Position numbers and translations under genes: made by a program
NCBI GenBank assembly: GCA_964567755.1
Contig: CAZMNW010000015.1
Coordinates: forward strand, 62,001-126,000
From: DASRJW01 sp964567755
GTDB taxonomy: Bacteria; Krumholzibacteriota; Krumholzibacteriia; G020349025
Direction of reading: 5' to 3'
DNA length: 64,000 nt
Notes under the pieces: model-generated
Told to the model about the DNA's origin: nothing
Database searches by the model: none
Seen by the model: only the letters and a program-made list of their open reading frames with translations
In this document: piece after piece, positions 1 through 9,196 of the stretch
How positions within the stretch are numbered: position 1 is the stretch's first letter
How the letters are laid out: each line of letters begins with the position of its first letter

Positions 1-226
1 CGTTCCGATCCGGATTGTTCGCCAGCAGCGACTTGAAGAGCTCGGCGTCCCGTGTCAGATAGGCACGCGATAACGCGTTGATCAGAGCGACTGGCGAATC
101 GATGACGGGCGGAGGCGTGGGCGGGACTTTGCCTATGTCCGGGCTGAAGATGCAGCCCGCTGTGAGACATGTAGCCAGGGCTAGGAGCAAGGCTGTGGGT
201 CTCAAGTGTTCCCTGACGCGCGACAT
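1..226 (-). CDS. Lipoprotein, N-terminal part (runs off the window)
   Basis: The reading frame starts at an ATG (226) with a GGAGGA ribosome site about 8 bases upstream and runs off the left edge, so only about 75 residues are visible. The N-terminus MSRVREHLRPTALLLALATC is followed by LTAGC, a lipobox, so this should be a lipid-anchored envelope protein. After a Pro-rich linker comes DSPVALINALSRAYLTRDAE, which resembles the N-terminal helix of small secreted proteins with a cystatin/NTF2-like fold. The lipoprotein encoded at 402-1124 has a comparable layout (lipobox, Pro-rich linker, helix), so the two may be paralogs. Function is unknown. Confidence 0.7.
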   Translation of the reverse strand, partial: MSRVREHLRPTALLLALATCLTAGCIFSPDIGKVPPTPPPVIDSPVALINALSRAYLTRDAELFKSLLANNPDRN

Positions 227-401
227 GACGGACTTCCTCCATAGAAACTTCGAGTGGGCAAGACGCCGTGATTATACCACGCCTCCTGGGTGCCGCCACC
301 CGGTTGCCCCTGGCGTGGTTCCTCGTCTTGCTCTTTGGTCGCTCCGCGCTGCCGTGAATGGCCGCGGCGGCCTGGCGACTCTGGGGCTGTAGCTGTTTGA
401 T

Positions 402-1124
402 TCATGGCCTCACGAAGGTCCGCAGCGATCCCATCGTGCCGATGGGTGTGCTGCTGGAGCTCGGGGGGAGGCCGATGTCTTCCCACCTCAGCAGTGTCCA
501 GAACAAGTCCCGATCGCCGGTGAAGAAGTCCCATTTGGACCTCCCGGCGTAGAAATCGATCCGTTCCTGGGGCGGATCTCCCCGAACGTACGTCAGGGTC
601 AGCTCGTAATCCACGTCGTACCGGGTCAGGGTCGACGTGGAAGGAAAATCCGGGTCCACGGAGAAACGCGGAAACGCCATTTCGACGTTGCGGAGGCTGT
701 CCCCCGACGCTTCGAGCAGCGTCAGCATAAACTGGACCTCACGCACTTTGTCCCAGCCCACGAAGTAGCCGGGAAAGGGGGCCAGGGCCTCGGCCTGCGG
801 ATCGGGAAAGTAGACGAACGCGTCGGGAAGGTCCTCGGGCTCCGGGGCCAGACTTCGTTTATAATTCGGTTCCACCGTGCGGCCCTCGATGGCACGCTCG
901 ATGTTGTCGCGCACGATCAGGGGGTTGATCGGCGCGAGGAAATCCGGCGGAGGTCTGCAACTCGGGTCGTTGACCGGATCGCAGGGAGGTGGTGCCTCGC
1001 GTGGCGTGAAGCTGTCGCAGGCGCCGAGGCACAAGACGGCGCAGCCGGAGAGCGCGATTGCCCACCCTGCGAGCCAGGCTCCACGCGGGCGCTCAGAACG
1101 TGTACGAAAGCGTGGATTGCACAT
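402..1124 (-). CDS. Lipoprotein of unknown function
   Basis: 240-residue lipoprotein. I chose ATG 1124 (MCNPRFRTRS) because longer in-frame starts lie deeper inside the upstream barrel gene. It has an AGGAA motif about 11 bases upstream and overlaps the end of that gene by 32 bases, suggesting translational coupling. The signal segment ends in the lipobox LCLGAC near residue 35, followed by a Pro/Cys-rich linker (PPPCDPVNDPSCRPPP). The folded part (from about residue 60) carries aromatic-rich strands such as FYAGRSKWDFF and DLFWTLLRWEDIG, typical of small alpha+beta secreted domains. Its pairing with an outer-membrane barrel suggests a periplasmic or surface partner of that barrel. No enzymatic motif is visible. 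Confidence 0.7.
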   Translation of the reverse strand: MCNPRFRTRSERPRGAWLAGWAIALSGCAVLCLGACDSFTPREAPPPCDPVNDPSCRPPPDFLAPINPLIVRDNIERAIEGRTVEPNYKRSLAPEPEDLPDAFVYFPDPQAEALAPFPGYFVGWDKVREVQFMLTLLEASGDSLRNVEMAFPRFSVDPDFPSTSTLTRYDVDYELTLTYVRGDPPQERIDFYAGRSKWDFFTGDRDLFWTLLRWEDIGLPPSSSSTPIGTMGSLRTFVRP

Positions 1125-3564
1125 TGTAGTACACATTCCTGTTGAGACTGACGTTGAAGCTCTGGTTGCGTGCCAGCTTGGCGTCGAGCTGCAGGTCCCC
1201 CATGGTGATCTTTGATTCCAATCCCAGGGCGACGTTGCCACGGTTGATGACGTTGACCCCCGTCGCGCGTCCGTTGAAGAAGATCGTGCGATGCTCGCGG
1301 GTGGATACCTGGTTGGAGATGAAGCTGAGCTTGCCCTCTTGGATCAGAGTGTAACGGATCCCGAGGGCGATTTCATCCGTCTTCGTCCGCGCCGTAGGAG
1401 CGAAAATGCGTTCTGGGGAACGCGGCTGAAGTTGGACGTAGAAGCCGTTGTCCTGCAGCCGGTAGTCGAAGCGGGTGTCGAGCGTGAGGCGTGATGTCAT
1501 CTTGAAATTGAACGTCGTCTGCAGGAAGTGGTTACGATTCAACGTGTCGCCGTTGGGGTCGAACGTCTCATCGACGACCTTCGAGGACAGACCGTAGAAT
1601 TGTTTGAGCGACACTTGCGGCGTGATCCTGTAATCGAAGCGCTGCCGCACCACGTATTCGGTTTCGTTGCGGCTGTCCTTCGAGCGCCGCGGGTCGATGA
1701 ACGCCTGGTTGAAACCGCGCACGTAAACCTCCACCCGTGCGCTGGCCTTGCTGCTGATCTGGCCGTCCAGGTCACCGCCCAGCTGAGCGCGGAGATCGTC
1801 GCGATCGCCCAAGCCCTGCGGCCCGGCGTGGGCGTAGAAGCCCTGCGCGAGCTCGACGTTGCCGTAAAGGCGCACTTTCATCGTCTTGGTGAAGGGCTGC
1901 AGGATTTCACCGGAGAGCTGGCGTGACTCGTCGACCCGCGTTTGCGGGTTGAGGGCTTGTGTCGTGCTCTGGTCGGCCTTGGGGTCGTCCTTGTTGATAT
2001 CCGCACGTGTTCCGTCCAGCCTCAGGCGCAGCTGGCCATTGCCCGGGTAGCGCAAGGTGCCGCCCAAGGACCAACGCGCGCGCTTGGCATCTTCGAACAC
2101 GTTGGTCCGCACCGCCGCGCTCACCGAATCACGCACCACCTCGATGCCGAAGTCCGTCGACAGGAACTTCCACGGCTCTGCCTTGCCGTCGATGCGTAGC
2201 GCGCGCGAAAAGCGCGTCTCGGTTTCGACCACGAACAGGAAGGCATTCCCGGTGCTCCCCGACGAAGTACGCGACACGTCGGTGTAGCTGAACTCGGTGC
2301 GGCGCACCTGGAAATCGGCGCTGAGCTGCGGCAACAGCCGCCCGAGCGGCATGTCGACGCGGATGCTCAGCGTGTCGCCCTCGCTCGGTTGTGTGGTTTC
2401 GCCGCTCGGGTTCCCTTCGGGGGGAGGGCTGACGGTGAACAGCTGGCTGCTCACCGCGCGGCCGTAACGCCCTTTCAGCTTCATCCACGCCGCAGGGTCG
2501 TATTGGATCCCGGCGCCGTAGGAATTTCCCGTCGTTTGCGTCGAGCGCTCGCCGGCACTCGCGTCCTGCGTCGAGGCGCTGCTCTGCTCGTCGACAGTGA
2601 AGCGGCGGTCGTAGGATAGATTGAGGCCGACGCCGGGCACGATCTGGCGCAAGAACCCCGCCTGCGTCGAGGCCATCTTGTTCTCGAAGCTGTCCGAGGT
2701 GCGGCCGGTGACGCTGCGACCTCCGAGGGAAGTGCGCCGCGCGTCCGACGCCGAGACGCCGAATGTGAGTCCCACTTTGCGGATGGGCAACGTGAGGGAG
2801 GTGAGCAGGTTCTTGGTTTCGTTCTCGCTCCCTTGCGACAAGCGCAGCTCTTGGTCGTGTCCCAGGCTCGCAGACAAGGTCAGACCGGAACGATCCGCGA
2901 GTGCTGCCGCGAGCGACGACGTGAGTCGCATGCGGTCGTTATTGCTGTTGAGCGACGCAGAGAAAGCTGGGGCGAAGCCGCGGTCCGCGAACACGGTGGT
3001 GACGCCGGGGGTGAGCCCCTGGAACGGACCGGTCGACGGCGCACTCCCGGTCCCGCTCAAATCGGCGGCCGCTTGCGCCGAATCCGCGAACGATCCCGCC
3101 GAACTGCTCGAGCCCGCGTTGGCCAGCGAGTCCGCGCTGCCAAACACGTTCGTTCCGGGCGCACTCTGACCTTGGATCGAATCGGTGCCAGCGGCAGCGG
3201 CTTTCGTCGCCGCCGGTGTTCCAGGTTCTTGGGCGGTTGGCTTGGCACCAGGGACCGGCAAGTCGAGTTGCCCGGATTGAGCCTGCTTGGCGAGCCGGGC
3301 GAGAAGCGAAGGATCGAAGACGCCGGACTCGCTGGCCTTGCGCAGTTCCGCCATCGCCGACTCCGCCGCGGCCTGCGCGCTATCCGGGACACCGAGTGGA
3401 CGCTCCCTCCAGGTCTGGAAGCGCGTGTCCCATTCCGGTGCGGAGAGGCTGTCGGTGTGCACGCGTGACACGCGATCGAGTGGCCACAGACCCCACGCAT
3501 GCTGGGGCCCGCCGATTCCCAGCAGGACGGCGAGGATTCCGGCAACGCGCCGAGGACCGCGCAA
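1093..3564 (-). CDS. Putative outer-membrane beta-barrel protein
   Basis: 823 residues. The start is a TTG at 3564 preceded by GGAGGT, only two bases after the ksgA stop, so the gene is probably translationally coupled to ksgA. A signal peptide (MRGPRRVAGILAVLLGIGGP) is followed by a low-complexity Ala/Ser/Gly-rich region to about residue 190. The remainder is long alternating beta strands (for example RLTLDTRFDYRL, NVALGLESKITM) and the protein ends in LSYTF, the aromatic C-terminal signature recognised by the BAM machinery. The architecture resembles the C-terminal part of SprA-like or other large barrels, but I cannot assign a family. The downstream overlapping lipoprotein is a likely partner. 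Confidence 0.7.
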   Translation of the reverse strand: MRGPRRVAGILAVLLGIGGPQHAWGLWPLDRVSRVHTDSLSAPEWDTRFQTWRERPLGVPDSAQAAAESAMAELRKASESGVFDPSLLARLAKQAQSGQLDLPVPGAKPTAQEPGTPAATKAAAAGTDSIQGQSAPGTNVFGSADSLANAGSSSSAGSFADSAQAAADLSGTGSAPSTGPFQGLTPGVTTVFADRGFAPAFSASLNSNNDRMRLTSSLAAALADRSGLTLSASLGHDQELRLSQGSENETKNLLTSLTLPIRKVGLTFGVSASDARRTSLGGRSVTGRTSDSFENKMASTQAGFLRQIVPGVGLNLSYDRRFTVDEQSSASTQDASAGERSTQTTGNSYGAGIQYDPAAWMKLKGRYGRAVSSQLFTVSPPPEGNPSGETTQPSEGDTLSIRVDMPLGRLLPQLSADFQVRRTEFSYTDVSRTSSGSTGNAFLFVVETETRFSRALRIDGKAEPWKFLSTDFGIEVVRDSVSAAVRTNVFEDAKRARWSLGGTLRYPGNGQLRLRLDGTRADINKDDPKADQSTTQALNPQTRVDESRQLSGEILQPFTKTMKVRLYGNVELAQGFYAHAGPQGLGDRDDLRAQLGGDLDGQISSKASARVEVYVRGFNQAFIDPRRSKDSRNETEYVVRQRFDYRITPQVSLKQFYGLSSKVVDETFDPNGDTLNRNHFLQTTFNFKMTSRLTLDTRFDYRLQDNGFYVQLQPRSPERIFAPTARTKTDEIALGIRYTLIQEGKLSFISNQVSTREHRTIFFNGRATGVNVINRGNVALGLESKITMGDLQLDAKLARNQSFNVSLNRNVYYNVQSTLSYTF

Positions 3565-3566
3565 CC

Positions 3567-4430
3567 TCAGACCTCCACTCCAGAGTCAGCGCTCGCGGGC
3601 AACGCATGCAAGAGACGCACGAACTCCACGACCGACAGCGATTCCGGACGCCGGCCGAAGTCGATCGCGGCGGCGCGCTCGCAGTGCACGAGCGCGGCGG
3701 AGTCCAGGCTGTAGAACTTCTTGAGCGTGTTGCGCAAGATCTTACGCCGCTCGTTGAACACGTGACGCACCAGTCGCACGTAGCGTGCGCGGTCCGGCCA
3801 AGGCAGCGCCGGGCCACCGGGCCGGGGCGTGATGCGCAGAATGGCGGATTCGACACGCGGCGGCGGCCAGAAGGCCCCGGCTTTGACCCGCGCCGCGATC
3901 TCGATGTCGTAGTAGGTCTGCAACAGGACGCTCAGGATACCGTAGTTGCGCGAACCGGGGGCTCCCGCAATACGTTGCGCCACCTCGCGCTGCACCATGA
4001 GCACGGCATCCTGCAGGTGCTCTTCGAGCTCGAACAAACCGAACAGCACCGTGCTCGTCAATTGATAGGGCAGATTTCCTGCCAGCTTGAGAGTCGAGAC
4101 ACCGAGTTGCCGGCGCATCGCCGCGACATCGAGTGCCGCGAGATCCATGTGCAAGAGCGTGAAGGCGTCGCGGTCGCCGAGCTCGGCGCGCAGCACCGCT
4201 GCCAGCGCATCGTCGAGCTCGACGGCCACGACTCGTGCGCCTGCATCCAAGAGTCGCTCGGTGAGCACACCGACGCCGGCGCCGAACTCGAGGACGACCG
4301 AACCGGGCGCAGGGGCGATGAGCTGCACCAGACGCGTCAGAACACCGGGTTCGACGAGAAAGTGCTGGCCGAGTTCCTTGCGCGGGCGCAGGCCATGACG
4401 CCGCAAGCGCTCCACGACCGGATTGCTCAC
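3567..4430 (-). CDS. ksgA: 16S rRNA (adenine(1518)-N(6)/adenine(1519)-N(6))-dimethyltransferase KsgA/RsmA
   Basis: SAM-dependent enzyme that dimethylates two adjacent adenines in the 3' hairpin of 16S rRNA during small-subunit maturation. The GTG start at 4430 has GGAGGT directly upstream and gives 287 residues, close to the family norm of about 270; a longer frame to 4490 adds a non-homologous tail. Family motifs are clear: GQHF (21-24), the SAM-binding loop EFGAGVG (48-54), the catalytic NLPY (119-122), then VQREVAQRI and FWPPPRVESAIL. It lies downstream of tatD on the same strand, after a 151-base gap, and immediately upstream of the barrel gene. Confidence 0.95.
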   Translation of the reverse strand: MSNPVVERLRRHGLRPRKELGQHFLVEPGVLTRLVQLIAPAPGSVVLEFGAGVGVLTERLLDAGARVVAVELDDALAAVLRAELGDRDAFTLLHMDLAALDVAAMRRQLGVSTLKLAGNLPYQLTSTVLFGLFELEEHLQDAVLMVQREVAQRIAGAPGSRNYGILSVLLQTYYDIEIAARVKAGAFWPPPRVESAILRITPRPGGPALPWPDRARYVRLVRHVFNERRKILRNTLKKFYSLDSAALVHCERAAAIDFGRRPESLSVVEFVRLLHALPASADSGVEV

Positions 4431-4581
4431 GCGACCTCCACTCCGTGCGCTGCGGGCGTGCACGCGGGGTGACAGGCAGAACGCATGCATTGCAGCACGA
4501 GCAGGATGGGGAAGGGGAACCTCCGCAAAGGCGGGCAGCCGAGGCTAACATCGGCCCCGCGCAGGGTCAAGGCGCCCGCTT

Positions 4582-5346
4582 TCACCCGGCGCCGTCCAGG
4601 AAGCGCTCGAAGTTGCGCGTCGTCAATGTGCCGACCTCGTCGACACCGAGGCCGAGCAGCTCGCCCAGGCGGCGGGCGACGATCTCGACGTGTGCCGGCT
4701 CGTTGCGCTGGCCGCGCCGTGGGTGCGGGCTGAGATAAGGCGAATCGGTTTCGAGCAACAGCGCCGAGCGTGGCAAATCGCGCACGCGATCGGCAAGCGG
4801 GTGTTTCTTGAAGGTGAGGAAGCCGCCGATGCCGAAGAAGAAGCCGTGGCGCGCCCCGAGTGCCGCGAGCACTTCGGAACCGCCGAAAGCGTGCAGGACG
4901 AGACGCAGCCCGGCGCCGTCCTCGGCGAGGATGCGCGCCATGTCCGCATCGGAGTCGCGGTTGTGCACCACGACCGGCCGGTTGTGACGGCGCGCCATGT
5001 GCAAATGCAGCCGCAGTGCCTGCTGCTGTGCGTCGCGCGGTGAATGATCGTAGTAATAGTCCAGACCGGTCTCGCCAACCGCCTGAGCGCGGTGGGTGAC
5101 CAGGAGGGACTCGATCTCGCCAGCGACCTCGGCACTGCATGTTTGCGCGTCGTGAGGATGGATCCCCACCGCCGCGATGACGTCCGGTTCGCAAGCGGCC
5201 AAGGCCACGGCGGCATGGCTCGATGCCAAATCGTAGCCAGGACAGAGGAATCGCCGCACGCCGGCGGCGCGCGCGCGGTGCAGGACTTGTTGCAGGTCGG
5301 CGCTGAAATCCGGGCTGTTGAGGTGCACGTGGCTATCGACGAGCAT
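4582..5346 (-). CDS. tatD: TatD family metal-dependent hydrolase (DNase/deacylase)
   Basis: Two-metal TIM-barrel hydrolase of the TatD family, which includes 3'-5' exonucleases and D-aminoacyl-tRNA deacylases. Starting at ATG 5346 (MLVDSHVHLN) gives 254 residues, the family length, and puts the metal-binding HVH at residues 6-8; a GGAG lies upstream. Other motifs are VGIHPHDA, the metal-ligand Glu in AVGETGLDYY, VVVHNRDSD, LHAFGG and the late LLETDSPYLSP. The gene is divergent from the secreted protein beginning at 5469. Specific substrate cannot be read from sequence. Confidence 0.93.
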   Translation of the reverse strand: MLVDSHVHLNSPDFSADLQQVLHRARAAGVRRFLCPGYDLASSHAAVALAACEPDVIAAVGIHPHDAQTCSAEVAGEIESLLVTHRAQAVGETGLDYYYDHSPRDAQQQALRLHLHMARRHNRPVVVHNRDSDADMARILAEDGAGLRLVLHAFGGSEVLAALGARHGFFFGIGGFLTFKKHPLADRVRDLPRSALLLETDSPYLSPHPRRGQRNEPAHVEIVARRLGELLGLGVDEVGTLTTRNFERFLDGAG

Positions 5347-5468
5347 TCGGCTCCGATCCCGCGCGTGCCGTCCGGGAATTGCAGACTCTCGGCGTGAGAT
5401 GAGCCCGTTTGGACACACGGCGCGAACAGGCTTGCGCGGTGGCGCTCGTTTCTGCCACGCTCAGACCT

Positions 5469-7256
5469 ATGCAAAGCGGCCGCACACACAGGCGACAACG
5501 CCACGCCGAGGTCACGTGGGGGCCGCAGTATAACGGACGATCGCCGCGCCTGTGGTGGAGCGCATGGGGGCGCGTGGCTGCGGCACCCACCCTGCTCATT
5601 GGCTTCCTGTTGTTCTCTTCGACGTCGCCGGCCGTCGCCGCTCCCGGACCGGGGCAGGTCCTGCGGGAGTATTTGCACGCGCGGCTGCAAGGTCGCCTCG
5701 ATGACGCCAAAGCGCACTGGGACGCGCGTGATCTCCGCCGCGCGAGTGCGCTCGGGATCACCTTCGCGGATGTCGAAGCCAGCTACGACGACTACTGGAT
5801 GCACGGTGGCGCGGCACGCAAGATGATGACCGGCCAGGTGCGTCCTGTGGTGCGTGACAGCGTCGTGCAGGCGGACAAGGCGGACTTCACCGTGGCCCTG
5901 GAAGCGAGCGGGGTGGCGAGCGACACGCTGCGCTACCTGGTGCAACAGGTCGATGGCGTCTGGCGCGTTTCGCTTCCGTACCTCGAGGCGACCCGCGATT
6001 GGACGCGACGCGAGAGCCGGTTCATTCGCTTGCGTGCCAAGAAACTGACGCTGGTCAGCCAGCACGCGCTCACCGCGTTGGACGCTGAGATCGCCAGATT
6101 GTTCGCGCAACTGGAAACACCACAAGCAGCCCAGCTGCGTCTCGAGCGCATCAAGCTCGAATACTACTTGTGCGACGACGACGCCGATGTGCGCAGCCTG
6201 GTGGGAACGGTCGCGCGTACGGGTTATCAGCCCGCAGGAGGGCGAGTGGTGGCACGCCTCCTGCCGGATATGAATGCGGTGGCGCGCTTGCTCGTGCACC
6301 TTACGTTGCGCGACGCGACACTCCACAGCGCGCCGATGTTCGTGGAGGGATTGGGCGCAGCGTTCGGAGGCTCGGCGGAACTGGGCACTGGAGTCTACTT
6401 GCAGCGAGCCCGCGAGGAAGTCCACCACCAGCCTGCTCGGCTCGGCGCTCCCTTCGACCCCAATAGCGATACGGGTGCCGACGTTCCCATGCAAGCGCTG
6501 TGGTGCCGGGCATTGCTCGACGAGCTGGGGGCGCAGAAGTTCCTGGCGCTCGTGCGCGGCGCACCGGCTGGCGAGGGCGGTGGCAACACGGTGGCACGCG
6601 AGGCGATCGAACGCGCCATGGGCGTGCAGGGCGAAGCCTTGCTGCAGCGCGTGCAGCAACGGTTGTCGCAGTACACACCCACGATCCAGCCCGGGTGCGA
6701 AACCTGGCCCGGAGACGTCCAGGGGGTGCAACCGATCCTGCGTTGGCGCGACACCAAGGACGCATGGGGGCTCCTGGGTTACGAGATCGGCGATGAATAC
6801 GTGTTCACCATCGCGGCGCATGATCCGTCACTGCCGAAGTGGATGCAACGGATGGTCGATTCTCTCTCGGCCGAGTATTCGGGAGAAAAACCCGCATGGG
6901 AAATCCAGGAAGTCAAACGACCGGCCGGGGATCCAGATCCCATCGTCGTGCTGGTGCGCGCCAGACTCGAAGAGGACCTGGAGCCCTACGAGAGCCGTCT
7001 CTTCGCCGAACATTTCGTACAAAGAGATTTTCGCAACGACCTGTACGGTCTGTTCATCTCTCCGGACGACGTGCGTTTCTACGATTACACTCACAACAAG
7101 CTCCTGGCCGAGTACTCGACGAAGACGGCGGCGCCAGGGGGTCTGGTGTATTACGATGAAACGTTGGGCAAAATCTGCTTCCGATTCCCGCGGAATCTCC
7201 TCGCGCGTCCACTCACGACCTATTACGTGTTCCTCAGCACCCACACGGGCGAGTAA
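5469..7256 (+). CDS. Secreted protein, possibly a degenerate peptidase-MA-like domain
   Basis: 595 residues from ATG 5469; a TTG at 5409 would add 20 residues and neither start has a clear ribosome site. A hydrophobic segment (APTLLIGFLLFSSTSPAVAA) around residues 40-60 fits a signal peptide. A central stretch, LVHLTLRDATLHSAPMFVEG, is laid out like the gluzincin core of peptidase-MA proteins (H-E-x-x-H, then a downstream E-G-x-A), but the second metal-binding His and the catalytic Glu are absent, so I infer a catalytically dead relative. The C-terminal third is alpha+beta with many charged residues. The following NHL gene lies 67 bases downstream and is probably cotranscribed. Confidence 0.65.
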   Translation: MQSGRTHRRQRHAEVTWGPQYNGRSPRLWWSAWGRVAAAPTLLIGFLLFSSTSPAVAAPGPGQVLREYLHARLQGRLDDAKAHWDARDLRRASALGITFADVEASYDDYWMHGGAARKMMTGQVRPVVRDSVVQADKADFTVALEASGVASDTLRYLVQQVDGVWRVSLPYLEATRDWTRRESRFIRLRAKKLTLVSQHALTALDAEIARLFAQLETPQAAQLRLERIKLEYYLCDDDADVRSLVGTVARTGYQPAGGRVVARLLPDMNAVARLLVHLTLRDATLHSAPMFVEGLGAAFGGSAELGTGVYLQRAREEVHHQPARLGAPFDPNSDTGADVPMQALWCRALLDELGAQKFLALVRGAPAGEGGGNTVAREAIERAMGVQGEALLQRVQQRLSQYTPTIQPGCETWPGDVQGVQPILRWRDTKDAWGLLGYEIGDEYVFTIAAHDPSLPKWMQRMVDSLSAEYSGEKPAWEIQEVKRPAGDPDPIVVLVRARLEEDLEPYESRLFAEHFVQRDFRNDLYGLFISPDDVRFYDYTHNKLLAEYSTKTAAPGGLVYYDETLGKICFRFPRNLLARPLTTYYVFLSTHTGE

Positions 7257-7323
7257 CAGATCCAGTCGGTCGGTCTCGCCGGTCTGGTGGCGCGTCGCCG
7301 GGCTGTGGCGCTGGGTCGCTGCC

Positions 7324-8259
7324 GTGCTGTGGCTGCGCCTCGGTGTGTCGCCGCTCGCGGCGCAACCCAGCTTCGTGGGGGTCTGGGCCGAGCGTGGCAT
7401 GGCGGTGGGCGAGCTGTGGGCGCCGAGCGGAGTCGCGGTCAACGCCGGCGACACACTGTATGTTTCCGACCGGTTCCTGCATCGCATCACCTACTTCGAC
7501 GAAAACGGCACCGCATTGGGGGCCTGGCTCTTGGACGGTGGTAGCCCAGTGGGCGGCAGCGACCCAGGGCAACTGCGGTCTCCCGACGGCTTGGCAGTCG
7601 ACGCTGCGGGCGATGTCTACGTCGCCGATCGTGGCAACCACCGCATTCAGCGTTTCCGCGACGGTCGCTTCGTCGAAGCATTCGGGGCGTTCGGTGCGGC
7701 AGCGGGAGAGTTCTCGTCGCCGGCGGGGCTCACGCTCACACGCGATCGGCAGCTGTACGTCGCCGACGCTGGCAATCGACGCGTGCAGCATTTGGATTGG
7801 AGCCAGTCGCCGCCACGGTTCGTTCGCATCCTGGGCGACAGCCTCTCTCCGCCTCTCGTGGAACCGACGGATGTCGTCCTGGACTCGCTCGGGTTCCTCT
7901 CGATCATCGACCTCTTGGGTCACGAGGTCGTGCAACTCGACCCCGCCGGTACCGAAGTGCGACGGTTTCGTGGCAATGGCCTGGACTTCGAGCTGCCGGC
8001 GCCGCTCGCCGCGATCGTGGACTCCGGCACCTTGCACGTGACCGACGTGCTCAACGGTTTCGTCGAAACCTTCGATGCGAGTGGCCGGCGACTGTACGAT
8101 TGGCCGCGCAGCGGCTTGCCGTCACCGGGCCGCATGGCGATCGATTCGCGGCGCCGACTTTTCATCGTCAGTGGTCAGCAAGGCTTGGTGTTCGTGTTCC
8201 AGCTCGCGGTGGGTGTGCGCACCGGCAGTTGGGCGGAGGTCAAGGGTCGCTTTCGCTGA
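7324..8259 (+). CDS. NHL-repeat beta-propeller protein (secreted)
   Basis: Contains repeated NHL blades: PSGVAVNAGDTLYVSDRFLH, PDGLAVDAAGDVYVADRGNH, PAGLTLTRDRQLYVADAGNR and further weaker copies, enough for a six-bladed propeller. Such domains bind proteins, peptides or polysaccharides rather than catalyse. The start is uncertain: GTG 7324 is the first conventional codon after the previous stop, but the hydrophobic stretch WWRVAGLWRWVAAVLWLRLG begins earlier, and an ATG at 7156 in the same frame would overlap the upstream gene by 101 bases. The segment before LAAQPSF looks like a signal peptide, so the protein is probably periplasmic or exported. Confidence 0.75.
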   Translation: MLWLRLGVSPLAAQPSFVGVWAERGMAVGELWAPSGVAVNAGDTLYVSDRFLHRITYFDENGTALGAWLLDGGSPVGGSDPGQLRSPDGLAVDAAGDVYVADRGNHRIQRFRDGRFVEAFGAFGAAAGEFSSPAGLTLTRDRQLYVADAGNRRVQHLDWSQSPPRFVRILGDSLSPPLVEPTDVVLDSLGFLSIIDLLGHEVVQLDPAGTEVRRFRGNGLDFELPAPLAAIVDSGTLHVTDVLNGFVETFDASGRRLYDWPRSGLPSPGRMAIDSRRRLFIVSGQQGLVFVFQLAVGVRTGSWAEVKGRFR

Positions 8260-8280
8260 AGAGCGCTCGAGCCCAAGCAT

Positions 8281-8469
8281 TCAATGCCCGACTTGATACC
8301 ACCAACGGCGGATCTCGTCGCGGAGAGTGGTGAGATCGGTCGAAACGATGGTTTCGCCTCGACCTTGGGACCAATCGAGCGGCACCGCGATGAAGATCCC
8401 ATCGCGCTCGCGAATGTGATAGCCGAGAAAGTTCTCCTCGAACCGTCTCTCTCGCTCGGAACGTGTCAC
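8281..8469 (-). CDS. Small conserved protein, RWWYQ family copy 1
   Basis: About 62 residues from a GTG at 8469; longer frames add Arg-rich sequence that looks non-coding. I recognise no named family, but its core FLGYHIRERDGIFIAVPLDW followed by a C-terminal LRDEIRRWWYQVGH closely parallels the protein encoded at 9197-9391 (YLGYTIQEISGWYLAVPQGW ... RRKVWRWWYQIPA). The conserved pattern LGY-I-x8-AVP-x2-W and terminal RWWYQ suggests a compact alpha/beta domain. The two copies are on the same strand, about 730 bases apart. The ribosome site is weak (GGGG about 12 bases upstream). Confidence 0.55.
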   Translation of the reverse strand: MTRSERERRFEENFLGYHIRERDGIFIAVPLDWSQGRGETIVSTDLTTLRDEIRRWWYQVGH

Positions 8470-9196
8470 CGATCGATCCCCGGGGCGGGGATGGCGCAAG
8501 TCGGAGGTCGGCCACAGGATTGCCAAACGCCGGAGAGCACGCCGCGTACCAGGGTCAGCCACAGCGGCGCTGACGGTGCAACGTGTTTGGCGATAGGCTG
8601 TTGCGAGGCATGCGCACCGCGCTCTCCTCCCTGTGGCCGAGACGCCACGTGCCCGAATGTCACGAATGTGCCGGCGTCGACGTGAACGCCGTGACAGATG
8701 GACAGCTCGGGAAAAGTTCGGCAGGAGGAAAACTCGCACCGTGGCGCAGACGCTGAGCGGGAGAAAAGGAAGAACGGTCGATGCGGCGTGGCGAACCGGA
8801 GCCCGAACTGCGCCCCCAGGGTCAGGCCTTGATAACCCGGTTCATTCCACGCCACAATCGACCGATTCACGAGCCGCAGCGCGTTGGCTGCATCATCCAA
8901 TGACTCTTGTCGAAGGTGTCGCCTCGATCGCGCTCTCGTTCCGCTGCGCGATCTGGATTCCCACCAAGGCACGCTCCGTACCAAGTCCGAGCCGGCGGAT
9001 CCGGAGTGGCGAACACATTATTTTGCAATTGGTTAGGGAACTGCGCCGTCGCATGGCGATCTCCGCCAGACCGACGGAGTGACACAGTGAACCAGGGAAG
9101 CAGATGGACCGCGACATTCTGTCTCGGGTGAGTCGGAATCGGCAAGGAGTGGAGAAGCTGACGCAGCGGGGTGGGCGGGATGGCGCGCCCCCCACC
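8470..9196. other. Gene-poor stretch between the two RWWYQ paralogs
   Basis: No frame here has a credible start, ribosome site and protein-like composition together. Minus-strand frames contain short protein-like pieces (for example GYQGLTLGAQFGLRF around 8820 and NQLQNNVFATPDPPARTWYG around 9020) in different frames, which could be the remains of a broken gene, but I could not connect them to a family. No tRNA, hairpin-plus-T-run or direct repeat stands out. Confidence 0.4.

Noticed and set aside
4623..6821. 732-codon open frame on the minus strand
   Set aside because: It is antisense to the secreted-protein gene and overlaps tatD; the residues are Arg/Ala-rich and low in family motifs, as expected of mirror frames in high-GC DNA.
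8826..8860. Possible tRNA T-arm (GGTTCATTCC)
   Set aside because: No matching acceptor stem, anticodon arm or CCA-like end around it.
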